Assembly (NCBI RefSeq): GCF_000979455.1
Contig: NZ_JJOY01000023.1
Coordinates: 1-64,000 of the forward strand
Reading direction: 5' to 3'
DNA from: Methanosarcina sp. 2.H.T.1A.6
GTDB taxonomy: Archaea; Halobacteriota; Methanosarcinia; Methanosarcinales; Methanosarcinaceae
Length of the DNA: 64,000 bases
Shown here piece by piece: positions 8,843 through 17,529 of this stretch. A program made the position numbers and the translations under genes. How positions within the stretch are numbered: the first letter of the stretch is position 1; each line of letters opens with the position of its first letter. The notes below the pieces were generated by a model. It had not been told where the DNA came from. It searched no databases and was given only the letters and a program-made list of their open reading frames with translations.

Positions 8843-9880
8843 ATCCTTCTGGAAAATAGTTATTATCCGTGTGAGACTCCTGTGTACTCTCTGTACATAA
8901 ATCTCAAGAACCTTAAGTCCTGCCTTCTCTCCGTATTCTAATGATGCCTTGTCCGAGACAACAATCGCGATGCCTCCGGGTTTTAAGACGCGGTGGATTT
9001 CTTCAAGGGCGCCGGAATATAGTTCTTCTAAGGATCCGGCAAGGATTGCTGCCGACCTTCCGTAGGGCGGGTCGGTGACGACGGTATCGATTGTAGAGTC
9101 CTTTAGCGGGATCCTGCAGGCATCTCCCTCCATCAGGATGTAATCCAGTTCATAGGCTTCCAGGTTCATGTGAGCCCCGAGGACAAGTTTTTCCTGGGCA
9201 TCTATCCCTATGACCCTTGCACCCACAAGCCCGGCTTCTACAAGTATGCCTGCAGTGCCGCAGAAAGGGTCAAGGAGGAGCTCTCCCGGCTTTATCCCGG
9301 AAAGGTTTGTAAGGGCGCGGGCAACTCTTGGCATAAGTACGCCAGGGTGAAAAAAAGGCTTGTTCTGGGGGGTCCTGGCTTCATATGCGCTCCTGTCAAC
9401 CGAGGACAATAGAGTCCCAAGTACAGCTTTTTCACTCAGGATGAGCCGGAATTCTACATCAGGGCTCTTCAGGTTTGCCCTGAACCCTTTCCTGTAGATG
9501 AATCCTCCAATTTTCTGCTCAAGGGACTCGCACGGAAAGTCAACGTGGTGTTTGATCCTTTTTGCCCTGACAACAAAACTTTCTCCTTCCTTGATATATT
9601 CTCCAGGTTCAAAGGCTTCCGCAAGCTTCATGACCGCATCAGGATTGTTTTCGGTAATCCCTACAACTTTCAGTATATGGTGGGTCATTGCCAGTCTTTC
9701 AGTTACAGGACCTTTAAGGGCTCTTTCAACATCCTCTTCTCTGCCTGCGATATCCACTACAAGACACTGGTCGACTCTTGCATGGGGCCGGAAATCAAGC
9801 CTCTCAATTTTGAGGCAGGCAAGGATTTCGGCAGCTGGCAGTTCTTCGTGCTCTCCAGAGAGTTCAAAAGCGTATAACAT
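8816..9880 (-). CDS. THUMP-domain tRNA guanine-N2 methyltransferase (TrmG10 type)
   Basis: Matches the archaeal TrmG10 family, which methylates the exocyclic amine of G10 in tRNA. The N-terminal half is the ferredoxin-like/THUMP region. The C-terminal half is a Rossmann methyltransferase with the SAM motif LLLDPFCGTAGILVEAG, the acidic loop IGIDAQEKLVLGAHMNLEA and the catalytic VVTDPPYGRSA (N6/N2-type DPPY). 354 residues is usual. A TATA-like CTATATTA about 25 bp upstream of the ATG suggests leaderless transcription. Its last codons (DVNYSSLSA) lie inside the IS-end-like hairpin, so its natural C-terminus may have been replaced. Confidence 0.87.
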   Translation of the reverse strand: MLYAFELSGEHEELPAAEILACLKIERLDFRPHARVDQCLVVDIAGREEDVERALKGPVTERLAMTHHILKVVGITENNPDAVMKLAEAFEPGEYIKEGESFVVRAKRIKHHVDFPCESLEQKIGGFIYRKGFRANLKSPDVEFRLILSEKAVLGTLLSSVDRSAYEARTPQNKPFFHPGVLMPRVARALTNLSGIKPGELLLDPFCGTAGILVEAGLVGARVIGIDAQEKLVLGAHMNLEAYELDYILMEGDACRIPLKDSTIDTVVTDPPYGRSAAILAGSLEELYSGALEEIHRVLKPGGIAIVVSDKASLEYGEKAGLKVLEIYVQRVHRSLTRIITIFQKDVNYSSLSA

Positions 9881-10163
9881 TGATGATCAGAAATAAGTTG
9901 ATTAATATAGTTCAAAATGATCTTCAGGCAGATTGAAATAGTCTAACGAAATTCAAAATAATTTCTTGCAGGTTAGGGAACAAAATATAAAATATCATAT
10001 ATTTAAAAGTGTGTTAAGCCTGTGTTTTTATTTAAGTTTGTTTTTTCATTTGTGTTTTAAGAAAAAAGTTTCCTGAACAGGGGGCAGCCTGTAAGAGATC
10101 AATATATGATAGGTCCGCGTGTAAGAGATTACATTCAAGAGGTCTGCCTGTGAAGCAGGTTCT
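9881..10163. other. Intergenic region, no supported gene
   Basis: AT-rich. It holds the presumed promoter of the methyltransferase at its left end and otherwise only short non-coding-looking frames. A 66-residue frame running through the adjacent 12-bp repeat encodes KDIL repeats and is an artefact of the array. Confidence 0.5.
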
Positions 10164-10235
10164 ATCCTTCAAAATATCCTTCAAAATATCCTTCAAAATA
10201 TCCTTCAAAATATCCTTCAAAATATCCTTCAAAAC
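10164..10235. repeat. 12-bp tandem repeat, six copies
   Basis: Six units of ATCCTTCAAAAT follow each other from 10164, the last being partly diverged. The array starts immediately behind, and slightly overlaps, the stop codon of the DUF1805 gene on the minus strand. Confidence 0.93.
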
Positions 10236-10516
10236 ATTTTTTCCAGGGCTTCCCTGCCAGTCATTCCTATCTCAATTCCAAGATCTCCGGCAAACTTTGT
10301 TACCTCGACAACAGTGGCTTTGAGCATATCTTCAAAACTCTGCACACCTTTCACTTTTGCTGCCGTATCCCCGAGTGTCTCAGCGGCACTGACATTAAGA
10401 TAGCCGCACATCAGAAAACCCTTCTCTGCCCTTATAACCAGCAGAGGATATTTCTGCATCTCAAATCGGAGGCCAAGTGCGCACCCGTTTTCAAGTGGAA
10501 TCTGTTCAATGAGCAT
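10229..10516 (-). CDS. DUF1805 (YunC-like) protein
   Basis: A small cytoplasmic protein of the DUF1805 family, which includes Bacillus YunC; no biochemical role is established. The body shows the family pattern around LLVIRAEKGFLMCGYLNV and ETLGDTAAKVKGVQSFEDM. The start is placed at the ATG giving MLIEQIPLENG, the usual family N-terminus. A TTG seven codons earlier (10537) would make 102 residues and is 6 bp from the stop of the upstream gene, so the two are clearly co-transcribed. The gene is last in an operon with map and a secreted protein. Confidence 0.75.
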   Translation of the reverse strand: MLIEQIPLENGCALGLRFEMQKYPLLVIRAEKGFLMCGYLNVSAAETLGDTAAKVKGVQSFEDMLKATVVEVTKFAGDLGIEIGMTGREALEKMF

Positions 10517-10543
10517 GTTTTTCTGAATAAGCTTCAAGCCAGA

Positions 10544-11410
10544 TTAACTTTTGGGCTCGGTTCCGGTTCCGGCTCCGGTTCCGGCTCCGGTCAGGCTCCA
10601 ATTTATTTTTTTGAGGATGTTTTTGAAAAACCCGGAAGGTTGACTGACTTCAGCTTTTTCTCCAGCAGTCAGGGTCTTGTTTTCCCCTGCTCCGTTTTCG
10701 TTCTCCACACTTTTATTCTCCGCACTCTTATCCCTATTCATTTCCATAGCCAGCATTTCGGCTTTAAGGCTTTCATTTTCCGAAAGCCATAGTGTAATGT
10801 TTTTTTCAGGGCCGAAGTTTCCTCTCAGTAATGTACGGTTATTTTCAAATTCAAGGCTTTTGTTCTCAAGACCTTCCGTTAATTCTGCATCAAGGCCCTG
10901 CGGGAGAGTAATCGTAACCTTTGAGTTCGGAGTGCCCATCAGCCATATGTCTGTTCCGGGGCCTGCTTCTTCTTTGAAACTATAGGTTACACTGGCGCGG
11001 TTTGTAATTGACGAGGTTTTATCAGTCCTTCCGAGGGTTTCTTTCGAGACCCAGAACTCAACGTCTCTTAACTCAACAGTATCCGAAGTCGAGTTGAGCC
11101 TTACATCAGGTTCTTCTTTTATGGCTTTCTCCATTTTGTCCCTTAAAAGAACCTCCATTTTATGGATTTCCCAGGCATTAACAAAATTGTCATTGTTGCC
11201 CGTTTCTCTGTCTATGAGATTCCTTAAAAAAATAGCTTCGTTATCTGTAGTTTTCTCGTCGTAATTCCACGTAATCCCGTCCCTTTCCAGTGTGATATTG
11301 TTTCCTGGAATAAAAGCAGCAGAGCAGGGTTCTGCAAGAAGGGCAGGGATGAGGAAAGTTGCCAGTAAAAGACTGGCTAAAAGGAGGTGATGCAGTTTCA
11401 AGGCTGTCAA
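10544..11410 (-). CDS. Secreted protein of unknown function in the map operon
   Basis: A signal peptide is clear (basic start, then LLLASLLLATFLIPALLAEP), so the protein is exported. The mature part is rich in N-x-S/T sites and beta-type sequence, with no domain I recognise. The tail is low-complexity: a glutamate/asparagine-rich stretch, then GTGAGTGTEP coded by an imperfect 12-bp repeat (10558-10590) that may vary in length by slippage. No ATG is available; the start is TTG at 11410 or the next TTG. It sits 57 bp after map and 6 bp before the DUF1805 gene. Confidence 0.65.
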   Translation of the reverse strand: MTALKLHHLLLASLLLATFLIPALLAEPCSAAFIPGNNITLERDGITWNYDEKTTDNEAIFLRNLIDRETGNNDNFVNAWEIHKMEVLLRDKMEKAIKEEPDVRLNSTSDTVELRDVEFWVSKETLGRTDKTSSITNRASVTYSFKEEAGPGTDIWLMGTPNSKVTITLPQGLDAELTEGLENKSLEFENNRTLLRGNFGPEKNITLWLSENESLKAEMLAMEMNRDKSAENKSVENENGAGENKTLTAGEKAEVSQPSGFFKNILKKINWSLTGAGTGAGTGTEPKS

Positions 11411-11467
11411 CTCTTTTTTATTCGTTCTTCATCTTATTCGTTATTCTGTTTTTTCTTTTTCCAGGAC

Positions 11468-12358
11468 TTATTTTGTTGTGACTTCACATCCGTCCTGGGT
11501 TATTATTACCGTATGTTCTGCCTGGGACACAAGCCCTCCGGCACTTTCAATAAGTACGGGATAAGAGTGGATAATTCCGGCTTTTTCAAGCTGGATCAAT
11601 GAAAATTCAAGTTTGTCTGAATTGAGCCAGCGCTTTGCAAAGGGGAGTTCCCTGTACTCTTCTACCTGTTTCAGGACGTTTCTGATTGCTGGCAGACGTA
11701 CAGGCTTTTTCCTTATAAGGCTGTATATCTCTGCCCAGCTGCCGTCGTGTACAAAGCCTGTTCCGTTAGTTGCAAAAGGTTCGATTGCAAGTACATCACC
11801 TTCCTTCAGGACAACTCCACCTTCTACGTGTTTGTTGGGCACTGAGGGGTTGTCATGGGCCTCATACTGAGAAAGCCCATGGCCTGTGAGGTTCATAATA
11901 GGATTTAAGCCGTAGCTGCGGATACTCTCCTCTATTGCAGCTCCTATTTCCCCTGTGCCGACCCCCGGCTTCATGAGGTCAATAGCTGCTGCAAGGGCTT
12001 CTTCCGAAGCTTTTACGAGATCTGAATTGCCTGAAAGGTCCACAGTTACTGCCGAGTCTGCTATGTATCCGTCCACATGGACTCCGAGGTCCAGCTTCAC
12101 TATATCTTTTCCAAAGACATCCTTATCCCCTGCTTTGGGAGTTGCATGGGCAGCTTCCTGGTTTCTTGAGATATTGCAGGGGAAGGCAGGCCTGCCTCCA
12201 AGCTCTATGGTTTTCTTTTCCACAAATTCAGCAACTTCAAGCAGGCTGTTTCCGACTCTCACCATATCTACGGCTTCGGTCCTGACAATCTTCAGAATCC
12301 TGCCTGCTTCTCTGTACTTTTCATGAATATCTTCTCTGTTGTATACATTATCTGTCAT
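11468..12358 (-). CDS. map: Methionine aminopeptidase, type II
   Basis: Removes initiator methionine from nascent proteins. It is a pita-bread fold metalloenzyme. The conserved blocks are CNISRNQEAAHATPKAGD, the double-aspartate metal site DLGVHVDGYIADSAVTVDL, the histidine site LTGHGLSQYEAHD, and the glutamates of LAIEPFATNGTG and SQAEHTVII. The 296 residues include the helical insert that marks type II enzymes, usual in archaea. The ATG is preceded by GAGGTC. First gene of a three-gene operon. Confidence 0.95.
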   Translation of the reverse strand: MTDNVYNREDIHEKYREAGRILKIVRTEAVDMVRVGNSLLEVAEFVEKKTIELGGRPAFPCNISRNQEAAHATPKAGDKDVFGKDIVKLDLGVHVDGYIADSAVTVDLSGNSDLVKASEEALAAAIDLMKPGVGTGEIGAAIEESIRSYGLNPIMNLTGHGLSQYEAHDNPSVPNKHVEGGVVLKEGDVLAIEPFATNGTGFVHDGSWAEIYSLIRKKPVRLPAIRNVLKQVEEYRELPFAKRWLNSDKLEFSLIQLEKAGIIHSYPVLIESAGGLVSQAEHTVIITQDGCEVTTK

Positions 12359-12520
12359 GTTGACCTCAAACTGAATGATTTCTCATAAACGTATCCAGGC
12401 TATATACTGGCTGTAAGCCTTATTATAGCAATATTATGCCATTAGTCCTGGCTATGAAATCCTATCTGTGCAAACCTGAGTTATAACCCCTTATTTTGGT
12501 CGATTTCTGCCGTATTACTT

Positions 12521-12575
12521 CTTATTTCCTGTAATACTACTTATTTTCTGTAATAATGCTTATTTCCTGTATTTC
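12521..12575. repeat. 19-bp tandem repeat, three copies
   Basis: Units of the CTTATTTCCTGTAATACTA type begin at 12521, 12540 and 12559, in the AT-rich space upstream of map and downstream of the M24 peptidase gene. No gene is seen between 12359 and 12619. Confidence 0.75.
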
Positions 12576-12619
12576 CGGGCTATATTAGGCAAATTTTGAT
12601 TACAATCTGGTTGCTTAAT

Positions 12620-13801
12620 TTATATAAATGATTTTAATACAAATTTCTTTTCTAATCCTGTAAGGTTTTCACATCCTGTTTCGGTTACCAGCACCATATC
12701 CTCAAGCCGGATTCCCCCAATTCCGGGATAATACAGTCCGGGCTCGATTGTTATCACATTACCTGCTTCCAGAAGCACACCATTTTCTCCTACGCCGGGA
12801 AGTTCATGGATGTCAAGCCCGACCCCGTGGCCTGTAGAGTGAGTGAATCCGGCTTTTGCCCCGCTTCTGTAAGTATGATAGCCTCGTGCTTCAAAAAGGT
12901 CACAGACGGAACTGTGTATTTCAGCTGCCTTGACTCCGGGTTTAACCATTTCCAGAGCTTTTTGTTGGGCTGCAAGTACAGTTTCATACATTGCCTTTAG
13001 TTTTTCCGAAGCCTCACCCCTGATCACGGTACGTGTCATGTCTGCAAAATAGCGCTTCTTTTTGCTCCTTGGGAAAATATCCAGGATGATCGGAGCATTT
13101 GCCCTGAGAGGTCCATCCGTAGTTCCGTGAGGGTTTGCAGTATTCTCTCCGCAGGAGACAATTGTCTCTTCGGCTTCACACCCAAAATCCAGCAGAGTAT
13201 GGTCAATGACTGAATTCACTTTAGCCCCTGTAAGTACCTGCCCTTCAAGGTAGAGAATGCCGTCCCTTTCTTCTGCTCCTGCTATCAGGGCAATTGCTGC
13301 CTTCATAGCCATTTCCCCTGCCATCTGGGCGTACCTTATGGCTTCAATCTCTTCCGGTCTCTTCAAGCTCCTCATTTTCCTGAATGGGCTTTTTATAGGC
13401 ACTACGGTAAAACCTGCTTCTGTAAGATAGTTTGAATAAAAAACCGGAAAATCGTAGGAAACTGCAACTTTTTTTACCTTTTCTCCAAGAAGCAGTTCGG
13501 ATATGCAGGCTGCATAGGCAATAGATGCATCCTTTTTCTCCTTGATTTTCTCGCGGTACCCAAAGTCCTGAGTGGTTTTTATAGACGAGACCCTTGACTC
13601 GATTTCAGCTCTTCCGCGCTCCATTTCCGAAATGAAAAGAACTTCTTTTCCGGCTCCTGTTTGCAGATAAATGAAATCGTCCGATGCCAGGAAGCGGGTT
13701 GCATAGTAAATATCGGCATTATGAATACCCCCTGTCATCAGGTAAGCATCTGTTCCTGCTTCCTCAAGGGCTTTTTTTATGCTGAAGTCTGGCTCTGTCA
13801 T
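12620..13801 (-). CDS. M24 family Xaa-Pro aminopeptidase-like protein
   Basis: A pita-bread metallopeptidase of the Xaa-Pro dipeptidase/aminopeptidase group. An N-terminal creatinase-like domain (about residues 1-140) precedes the catalytic domain. Metal ligands are seen in PIILDIFPRSKKKRYFADMT (two aspartates), FTHSTGHGVGLDIHE (histidine), NVITIEPGLYYPG and GIRLEDMVLVTE (glutamates). 393 residues is a normal size. It is probably cytoplasmic, as no signal peptide is seen. It is transcribed in the same direction as map but separated by 260 bp, so likely independently. Confidence 0.88.
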   Translation of the reverse strand: MTEPDFSIKKALEEAGTDAYLMTGGIHNADIYYATRFLASDDFIYLQTGAGKEVLFISEMERGRAEIESRVSSIKTTQDFGYREKIKEKKDASIAYAACISELLLGEKVKKVAVSYDFPVFYSNYLTEAGFTVVPIKSPFRKMRSLKRPEEIEAIRYAQMAGEMAMKAAIALIAGAEERDGILYLEGQVLTGAKVNSVIDHTLLDFGCEAEETIVSCGENTANPHGTTDGPLRANAPIILDIFPRSKKKRYFADMTRTVIRGEASEKLKAMYETVLAAQQKALEMVKPGVKAAEIHSSVCDLFEARGYHTYRSGAKAGFTHSTGHGVGLDIHELPGVGENGVLLEAGNVITIEPGLYYPGIGGIRLEDMVLVTETGCENLTGLEKKFVLKSFI

Positions 13802-13952
13802 GCAAGGTAATTCTTGCGTTTGTAGATAAAGTTGTTATCGTCGGCTTGCATGCGTGCATGTATATGGATCCTGAGCATGGGATACAAATTTTCAGGGGGC
13901 ATTGCTCATTTAAGTGTCGGCTTGCTTTCGTTTTTGTATGCTAACTTTTTTA

Positions 13953-14082
13953 TCTTCCCTTTTCATCTCCCCTTTTCATCATCCTTTTTCATCATCCTTT
14001 TTCATCATCCTTTTTCATCATCCTTTTTCATCATCCTTTTTCATCTCCCTTTTTCATCTCCCTTTTTCATCTCCCCTTTTCT
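13953..14082. repeat. 13-bp tandem repeat, about nine copies
   Basis: A run of CATCATCCTTTTT units, drifting to CATCTCCCTTTTT at both ends, lies between the M24 gene and the following minus-strand gene. It overlaps the last codons of that gene, where it encodes a lysine/glutamate-rich tail. Confidence 0.92.
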
Positions 14083-14705
14083 TTATTCTTCTTTTCTATC
14101 TCCTTCAGCCCGTTTCCAAGAACTAAAAGCTCCTCAAGCATCGTGAAATAGCGGTTAAGGGAAGCCGTCATTTCATCCGAAAACCTGAGAATACATACAT
14201 ATTTTCGTTTTCCCCGCTCTTTTACCCACACTCTGTCCTCTGGATTGTCATCTTTCAGGTCGGCGAAAATCTCTGCTGCGCAGCCCAGAATCATTCGAAT
14301 GTTTGATGTCAGGTCCCTCTTTATTCTATCTTTTTTAAACTCAAGGTAGTCGCGGGATATGTCTGTCTGAAGTAGCTGGTTCCTGTGAACCCAGTACTCA
14401 TTGCGGTTGATGTGCTCTTCGACAATATCCTGTATGCGGAAGGGCAAGTCCTCAAGGCGTGACAGTTCATTAACCTTTTTTTTGCCAGTTTCTGCTTTTC
14501 CTGAGTAATCTTCGCTTTTCAGAGGAGGCACGTTTGCTTCTATTTCCCTTTGAATCCATTCCAGAGCGAAACTTTTGGTGGCTTCGATAAAAATGAGAGT
14601 CTCCTCTTCCATTTTTTCTCTGGTACTCTTCATCTTCTTGCAGAGATCGCTAACTCTGCCGGCGCTTTCTTCGGAACAATCTGGAGTATGGGGCCCAATT
14701 CCCAT
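14067..14705 (-). CDS. Unrecognised helical protein
   Basis: I do not recognise this 212-residue protein. It is predicted soluble and largely helical and charged, with heptad-like stretches near CKKMKSTREKMEEETL and at the C-terminus. The central part contains FRIQDIVEEHINRNEYWVHR and the later part LRFSDEMTASLNRYFTMLEE. The start is well supported by GGAGGT nine bases before the ATG, so it is very probably real. Its last residues (KNKEKGR) come from the edge of the 13-bp repeat array, so length may vary between strains. No partner gene is adjacent. Confidence 0.65.
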   Translation of the reverse strand: MGIGPHTPDCSEESAGRVSDLCKKMKSTREKMEEETLIFIEATKSFALEWIQREIEANVPPLKSEDYSGKAETGKKKVNELSRLEDLPFRIQDIVEEHINRNEYWVHRNQLLQTDISRDYLEFKKDRIKRDLTSNIRMILGCAAEIFADLKDDNPEDRVWVKERGKRKYVCILRFSDEMTASLNRYFTMLEELLVLGNGLKEIEKKNKEKGR

Positions 14706-14811
14706 TTTTGTAACCTCCTGCTTCAGCTTTATTCCTTTATTCTTCTTTCTTTACATGTTTTTTTCGGGAAAAGTTTCCAGTGCTTCAGATCATGGTTCTG
14801 ACCGTGAATGT

Positions 14812-14924
14812 GGAAGTTAAAAGGGTGTTCAGAGAAATCATGAGGGCCAGATTAGGAGATAACAGGTAGAAGTTAAAAGGGTTCAGAGAAATCAGGAGGG
14901 TCATAGCAGGAGAATAACATGTAG
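14812..14924. repeat. Imperfect direct repeat of about 55 bp
   Basis: Two similar stretches, starting near 14812 (GGAAGTTAAAAGGGTGTTCA) and 14870 (AGAAGTTAAAAGGGTTCAGA), are arranged head to tail with small insertions. The surrounding 14706-15048 region has no supported gene. Confidence 0.6.
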
Positions 14925-15048
14925 AAGTAAAACAGGTAGAAGTAAGGTCCTCAGGGTCAGGAATTTCAGGATTGATTAACATAAAAGCTGGATCAACTGA
15001 TCAAAATTACACATTATGAAAAGCAGGTTTGGAAAAAGTATATTAAAA

Positions 15049-15123
15049 CAAATTATGTAAAAGCAAATTATGTAAAAACAAATTATGTAAAAGCAAATTA
15101 TGTAATAACAAATTATGTAAAAA
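15049..15123. repeat. 15-bp tandem repeat, five copies
   Basis: Five units of CAAATTATGTAAAAG with one-base variants begin at 15049. The array lies about 25 bp downstream of the tRNA-Asp 3' end. Confidence 0.9.
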
Positions 15124-15148
15124 CAATCTAATTAAAAAAATAAAGAAG

Positions 15149-15221
15149 CGCCCGGACCGGGATTCGAACCCGAGTCGGAGCCTCGACAGGGCTCCATGAT
15201 AGGCCTCTACACTATCCGGAC
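15149..15221 (-). tRNA. tRNA-Asp (GUC)
   Basis: The minus strand folds into a full cloverleaf. The acceptor stem is GTCCGGA/TCCGGGC, the anticodon stem GAGCC/GGCTC, the loop CTGTCGA with anticodon GTC, and the T arm TCGGG TTCGAAT CCCGG. The discriminator is G and CCA is not encoded. No intron. Confidence 0.95.
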
Positions 15222-15332
15222 ACTTCGGTCGTTTTAGTTGCTGTTTTGCCCGCGCTGCGAGCAAACCTTAAATGTCTCTCTAATATATAAATGTTCCCGT
15301 TGACTTGAGTCTGTTCTGGATTAAGTTCCAGG

Positions 15333-15446
15333 TCCCGCCTCCCAGACTCGAACCGGGGACATCGCGGTGCCTGCGCAGAGATGTACGGGGTATTTCCCGC
15401 ACGAACCGAACTACAGCCGCGCACTCTACCACTGAGTTAAGGCGGG
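15333..15446 (-). tRNA. tRNA-Tyr (GUA) with a 42-nt intron
   Basis: Exons give acceptor CCCGCCT/AGGCGGG, D arm ACTC/GAGT, anticodon stem CGCGG/CCGCG and T arm CCCGG TTCGAGT CTGGG, with discriminator A and no encoded CCA. The anticodon is GTA. The loop is interrupted after base 37 by an intron at 15369-15410, the canonical archaeal 37/38 site. The intron contains a 7-bp hairpin (GTGCGGG / CCCGTAC) and would be removed by the splicing endonuclease. The gene lies 112 bp from tRNA-Asp on the same strand. Confidence 0.93.
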
Positions 15447-15668
15447 ACGATGATACTGATCCAGTGTTGCATTGTGCTACACTGCCTCAGTGCACCATCT
15501 CCATATATGGTGATGGTATTTATGTTTTTCGCTGGTGCAGGTGATAATTGCTGACATTTATATCATTTTTCATATTTATCAAAAATACTTTTGTATATTA
15601 CAGCGAACATAAAGCATAATTACAGTAAGAAAATGAACAGATTTCACAATATGGAAGGGGTAGGGAAT

Positions 15669-16007
15669 ATGGTCACCCAAATCTTTACGAACGCCAATAG
15701 TTTTGATACGGTCAGCATCAACCTTGGAGACACTTTTGTGGTAAAACTCAGGGATCAACCCGGAGAGCACCTGTACAGTAAGGATAACCCTGTTGCCGAA
15801 ACTGTATGGAAGATGGAAGCCGAGGAGGGGCTCAGACTGCTCCGGGAACAGTTTACTCCGGATGTCCCGGATACAAAGACTGTTCCAGGGGTTCATGAAT
15901 GGGAATACGAGGCTGTAAAAACAGGCACCTGGGAAATTGAAGGCAGTTATACTATTTTCCGCTTTGGGGGCGAGGAGAAGTTCAAACTAATTGTTAAGGT
16001 TATATAA
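15669..16007 (+). CDS. Chagasin-like (I42 family) protease-inhibitor fold protein
   Basis: About 113 residues. The pattern resembles chagasin-type cysteine protease inhibitors: a beta strand with GDTFVVKLRDQPG near the N-terminus and the C-terminal pair VPGVHEWEYEAVKTGTWEIE and FKLIVKVI, corresponding to the last strands of the immunoglobulin-like fold. The inhibitory loop motifs (NPTTGY, GxGG and the RPWE-type loop) are altered (RFGGEEKF at the last), so inhibition of cysteine proteases is doubtful. ATG 15669 is chosen because GGGGTAGGGA precedes it; earlier in-frame ATGs at 15591, 15633 and 15651 lack such a site. No signal peptide is seen from this start. Confidence 0.6.
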   Translation: MVTQIFTNANSFDTVSINLGDTFVVKLRDQPGEHLYSKDNPVAETVWKMEAEEGLRLLREQFTPDVPDTKTVPGVHEWEYEAVKTGTWEIEGSYTIFRFGGEEKFKLIVKVI

Positions 16008-16332
16008 AAATTTCCTTGAATTAAAATATTTTTATTTTTCGGAGGCTCCCTGAGAATATTAAAAAACTGCCTCGAATGGCTGAAAATATAGTCTTACCAG
16101 TTGAGGATTCTTAAAATACTTGAGTTCGGCAAAATACCTGAAAGGTTGAAATACTCCTGAAAAATCCTATCTGCATGGCAAATCCTGTTTAAAAATCCCA
16201 TTTTAATATCGTGAACTGTTAATGGATTGACTGTTGATGGATTGACTGTTAAGACAGGTACAGTAAAAAAGATGTGAAAAGAACCCGAAGGTCCCCCTCG
16301 ATATTTTTTTGCCTCAGATATTTTTGGTTTTA
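16008..16332. other. Intergenic region between convergent genes, no supported gene
   Basis: About 325 bp between the chagasin-like gene and the S-adenosylmethionine synthetase gene. It has short direct repeats (GGATTGACTGTT twice near 16220) but no frame with a start signal. Confidence 0.5.
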
Positions 16333-17529
16333 TTAGAAGGTGTTCAGTTCTCCCTTGATAACCATTTCTGTGATTTTTGTCACATTGGAAAGCCAGTCGT
16401 CAATTACAACTTCAGCTTCCGATTTGACCGTTGCAAAGGAGGTGCCTTCTTTTGGAATGATCTGAGCGCTTGCCACAAGCGGCTGGTCAATGGGCTTTCC
16501 GATCTGGGAGAGCAGCCTTATATTGACGTCATGTACGTCAGGAACCTGTTTTACTATATCCCGGGCCATCTGTGTCGAGAGGAGGTTGTAGATTTTTCCG
16601 ATATGGTTAATCGGGTTCTTTCCACTGGTTGCCTCCATACTCATAGGCCTGTTAGGTGTGATCAACCCATTGCAGCGGTTTCCGCGTCCTACAGAACCAT
16701 CATCTCCCATTTCAGCTGAGGTTCCGGTGACTGTAAGGAAGATACAGCTCGTTTTCAGGTTATCGCCTGTGTTAATCTGGACCTTCACGTCCCGCTCAGT
16801 ATAGTGCGTTGCAAGCTCTTCCACATAGGTCTTCATTTCTTCAGTCATGCTTATGTAGCTGTCCAGATCGTCAATATACCTCCCTATCATGCCGCTGCAT
16901 ATCGTAAGGGTTATATCTTCCCCATCCCTGAGCCCCATAACCTTCATGTCTTCTCCTATTGCAGGCATGCGGGACTTCAGATCGGTAAGGAGCTGCCTCT
17001 CTGTATTGTAGACAATATTTTCAAGTTCTGAAAATGGGGCATGTCCAACTCCGAAAGAAGTATCATTTGCAACCGGTACCCTATCTCTCTTGAAGACATC
17101 TCTGAGGTCTGAAGACCCTGTCCCGAGTTTGCAGTCCATGATCACGTCTCTCTCAAGATCCATGTTCACCAGGGTATTTTTCAGGTACTTGCGAGCAGCC
17201 TGGAGGGCTACGGACTCGGTGGCAAGCTCGGTGCCTTCGAACTCTTTAGTGGCTCTGCCCACAAGGAGCATATATATGGGCTGCAGTACCTCTCCGCCTC
17301 CGAATCTCGGGCTGGATCTTCCGGCTACAATCTGGGTTTCATCAGTGTTGTGGTGGAGTATAGTTCCACATTTGGTTATGTATTCCCTGCATAGCGCTCG
17401 GCTTACGGCTTCGGCAAGTCCGTCCGATATGCTGTCAGGGTGCCCTATTCCTTTGCGTTCTACAAGCTCTATCCGCTGCTTTTCAATCGGGGTTTGCAAA
17501 AGCTCTTCCACTTTTATATTTCGGGCCAT
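16333..17529 (-). CDS. mat: S-adenosylmethionine synthetase, archaeal type
   Basis: Makes S-adenosylmethionine from methionine and ATP. It belongs to the archaeal family, which differs strongly from bacterial MetK. Recognisable blocks are [32 protein letters not shown], the glycine-rich [31 protein letters not shown], and [20 protein letters not shown]. The 398 residues match the family. GAGGATC lies seven bases before the ATG. The upstream 500 bp are shared with hisG, divergently. Confidence 0.95.
   Translation of the reverse strand: MARNIKVEELLQTPIEKQRIELVERKGIGHPDSISDGLAEAVSRALCREYITKCGTILHHNTDETQIVAGRSSPRFGGGEVLQPIYMLLVGRATKEFEGTELATESVALQAARKYLKNTLVNMDLERDVIMDCKLGTGSSDLRDVFKRDRVPVANDTSFGVGHAPFSELENIVYNTERQLLTDLKSRMPAIGEDMKVMGLRDGEDITLTICSGMIGRYIDDLDSYISMTEEMKTYVEELATHYTERDVKVQINTGDNLKTSCIFLTVTGTSAEMGDDGSVGRGNRCNGLITPNRPMSMEATSGKNPINHIGKIYNLLSTQMARDIVKQVPDVHDVNIRLLSQIGKPIDQPLVASAQIIPKEGTSFATVKSEAEVVIDDWLSNVTKITEMVIKGELNTF

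Noticed and set aside
10032-10232. 66-residue minus frame made of KDIL repeats
   Set aside because: It is only the translation of the 12-bp tandem array; no ribosome-binding site and no coding character outside the repeat.
13953-14082. Possible CRISPR-like array
   Set aside because: Units of 13 bp adjoin without unique spacers, so this is a simple tandem repeat. The same holds for the other arrays; no cas genes are present.
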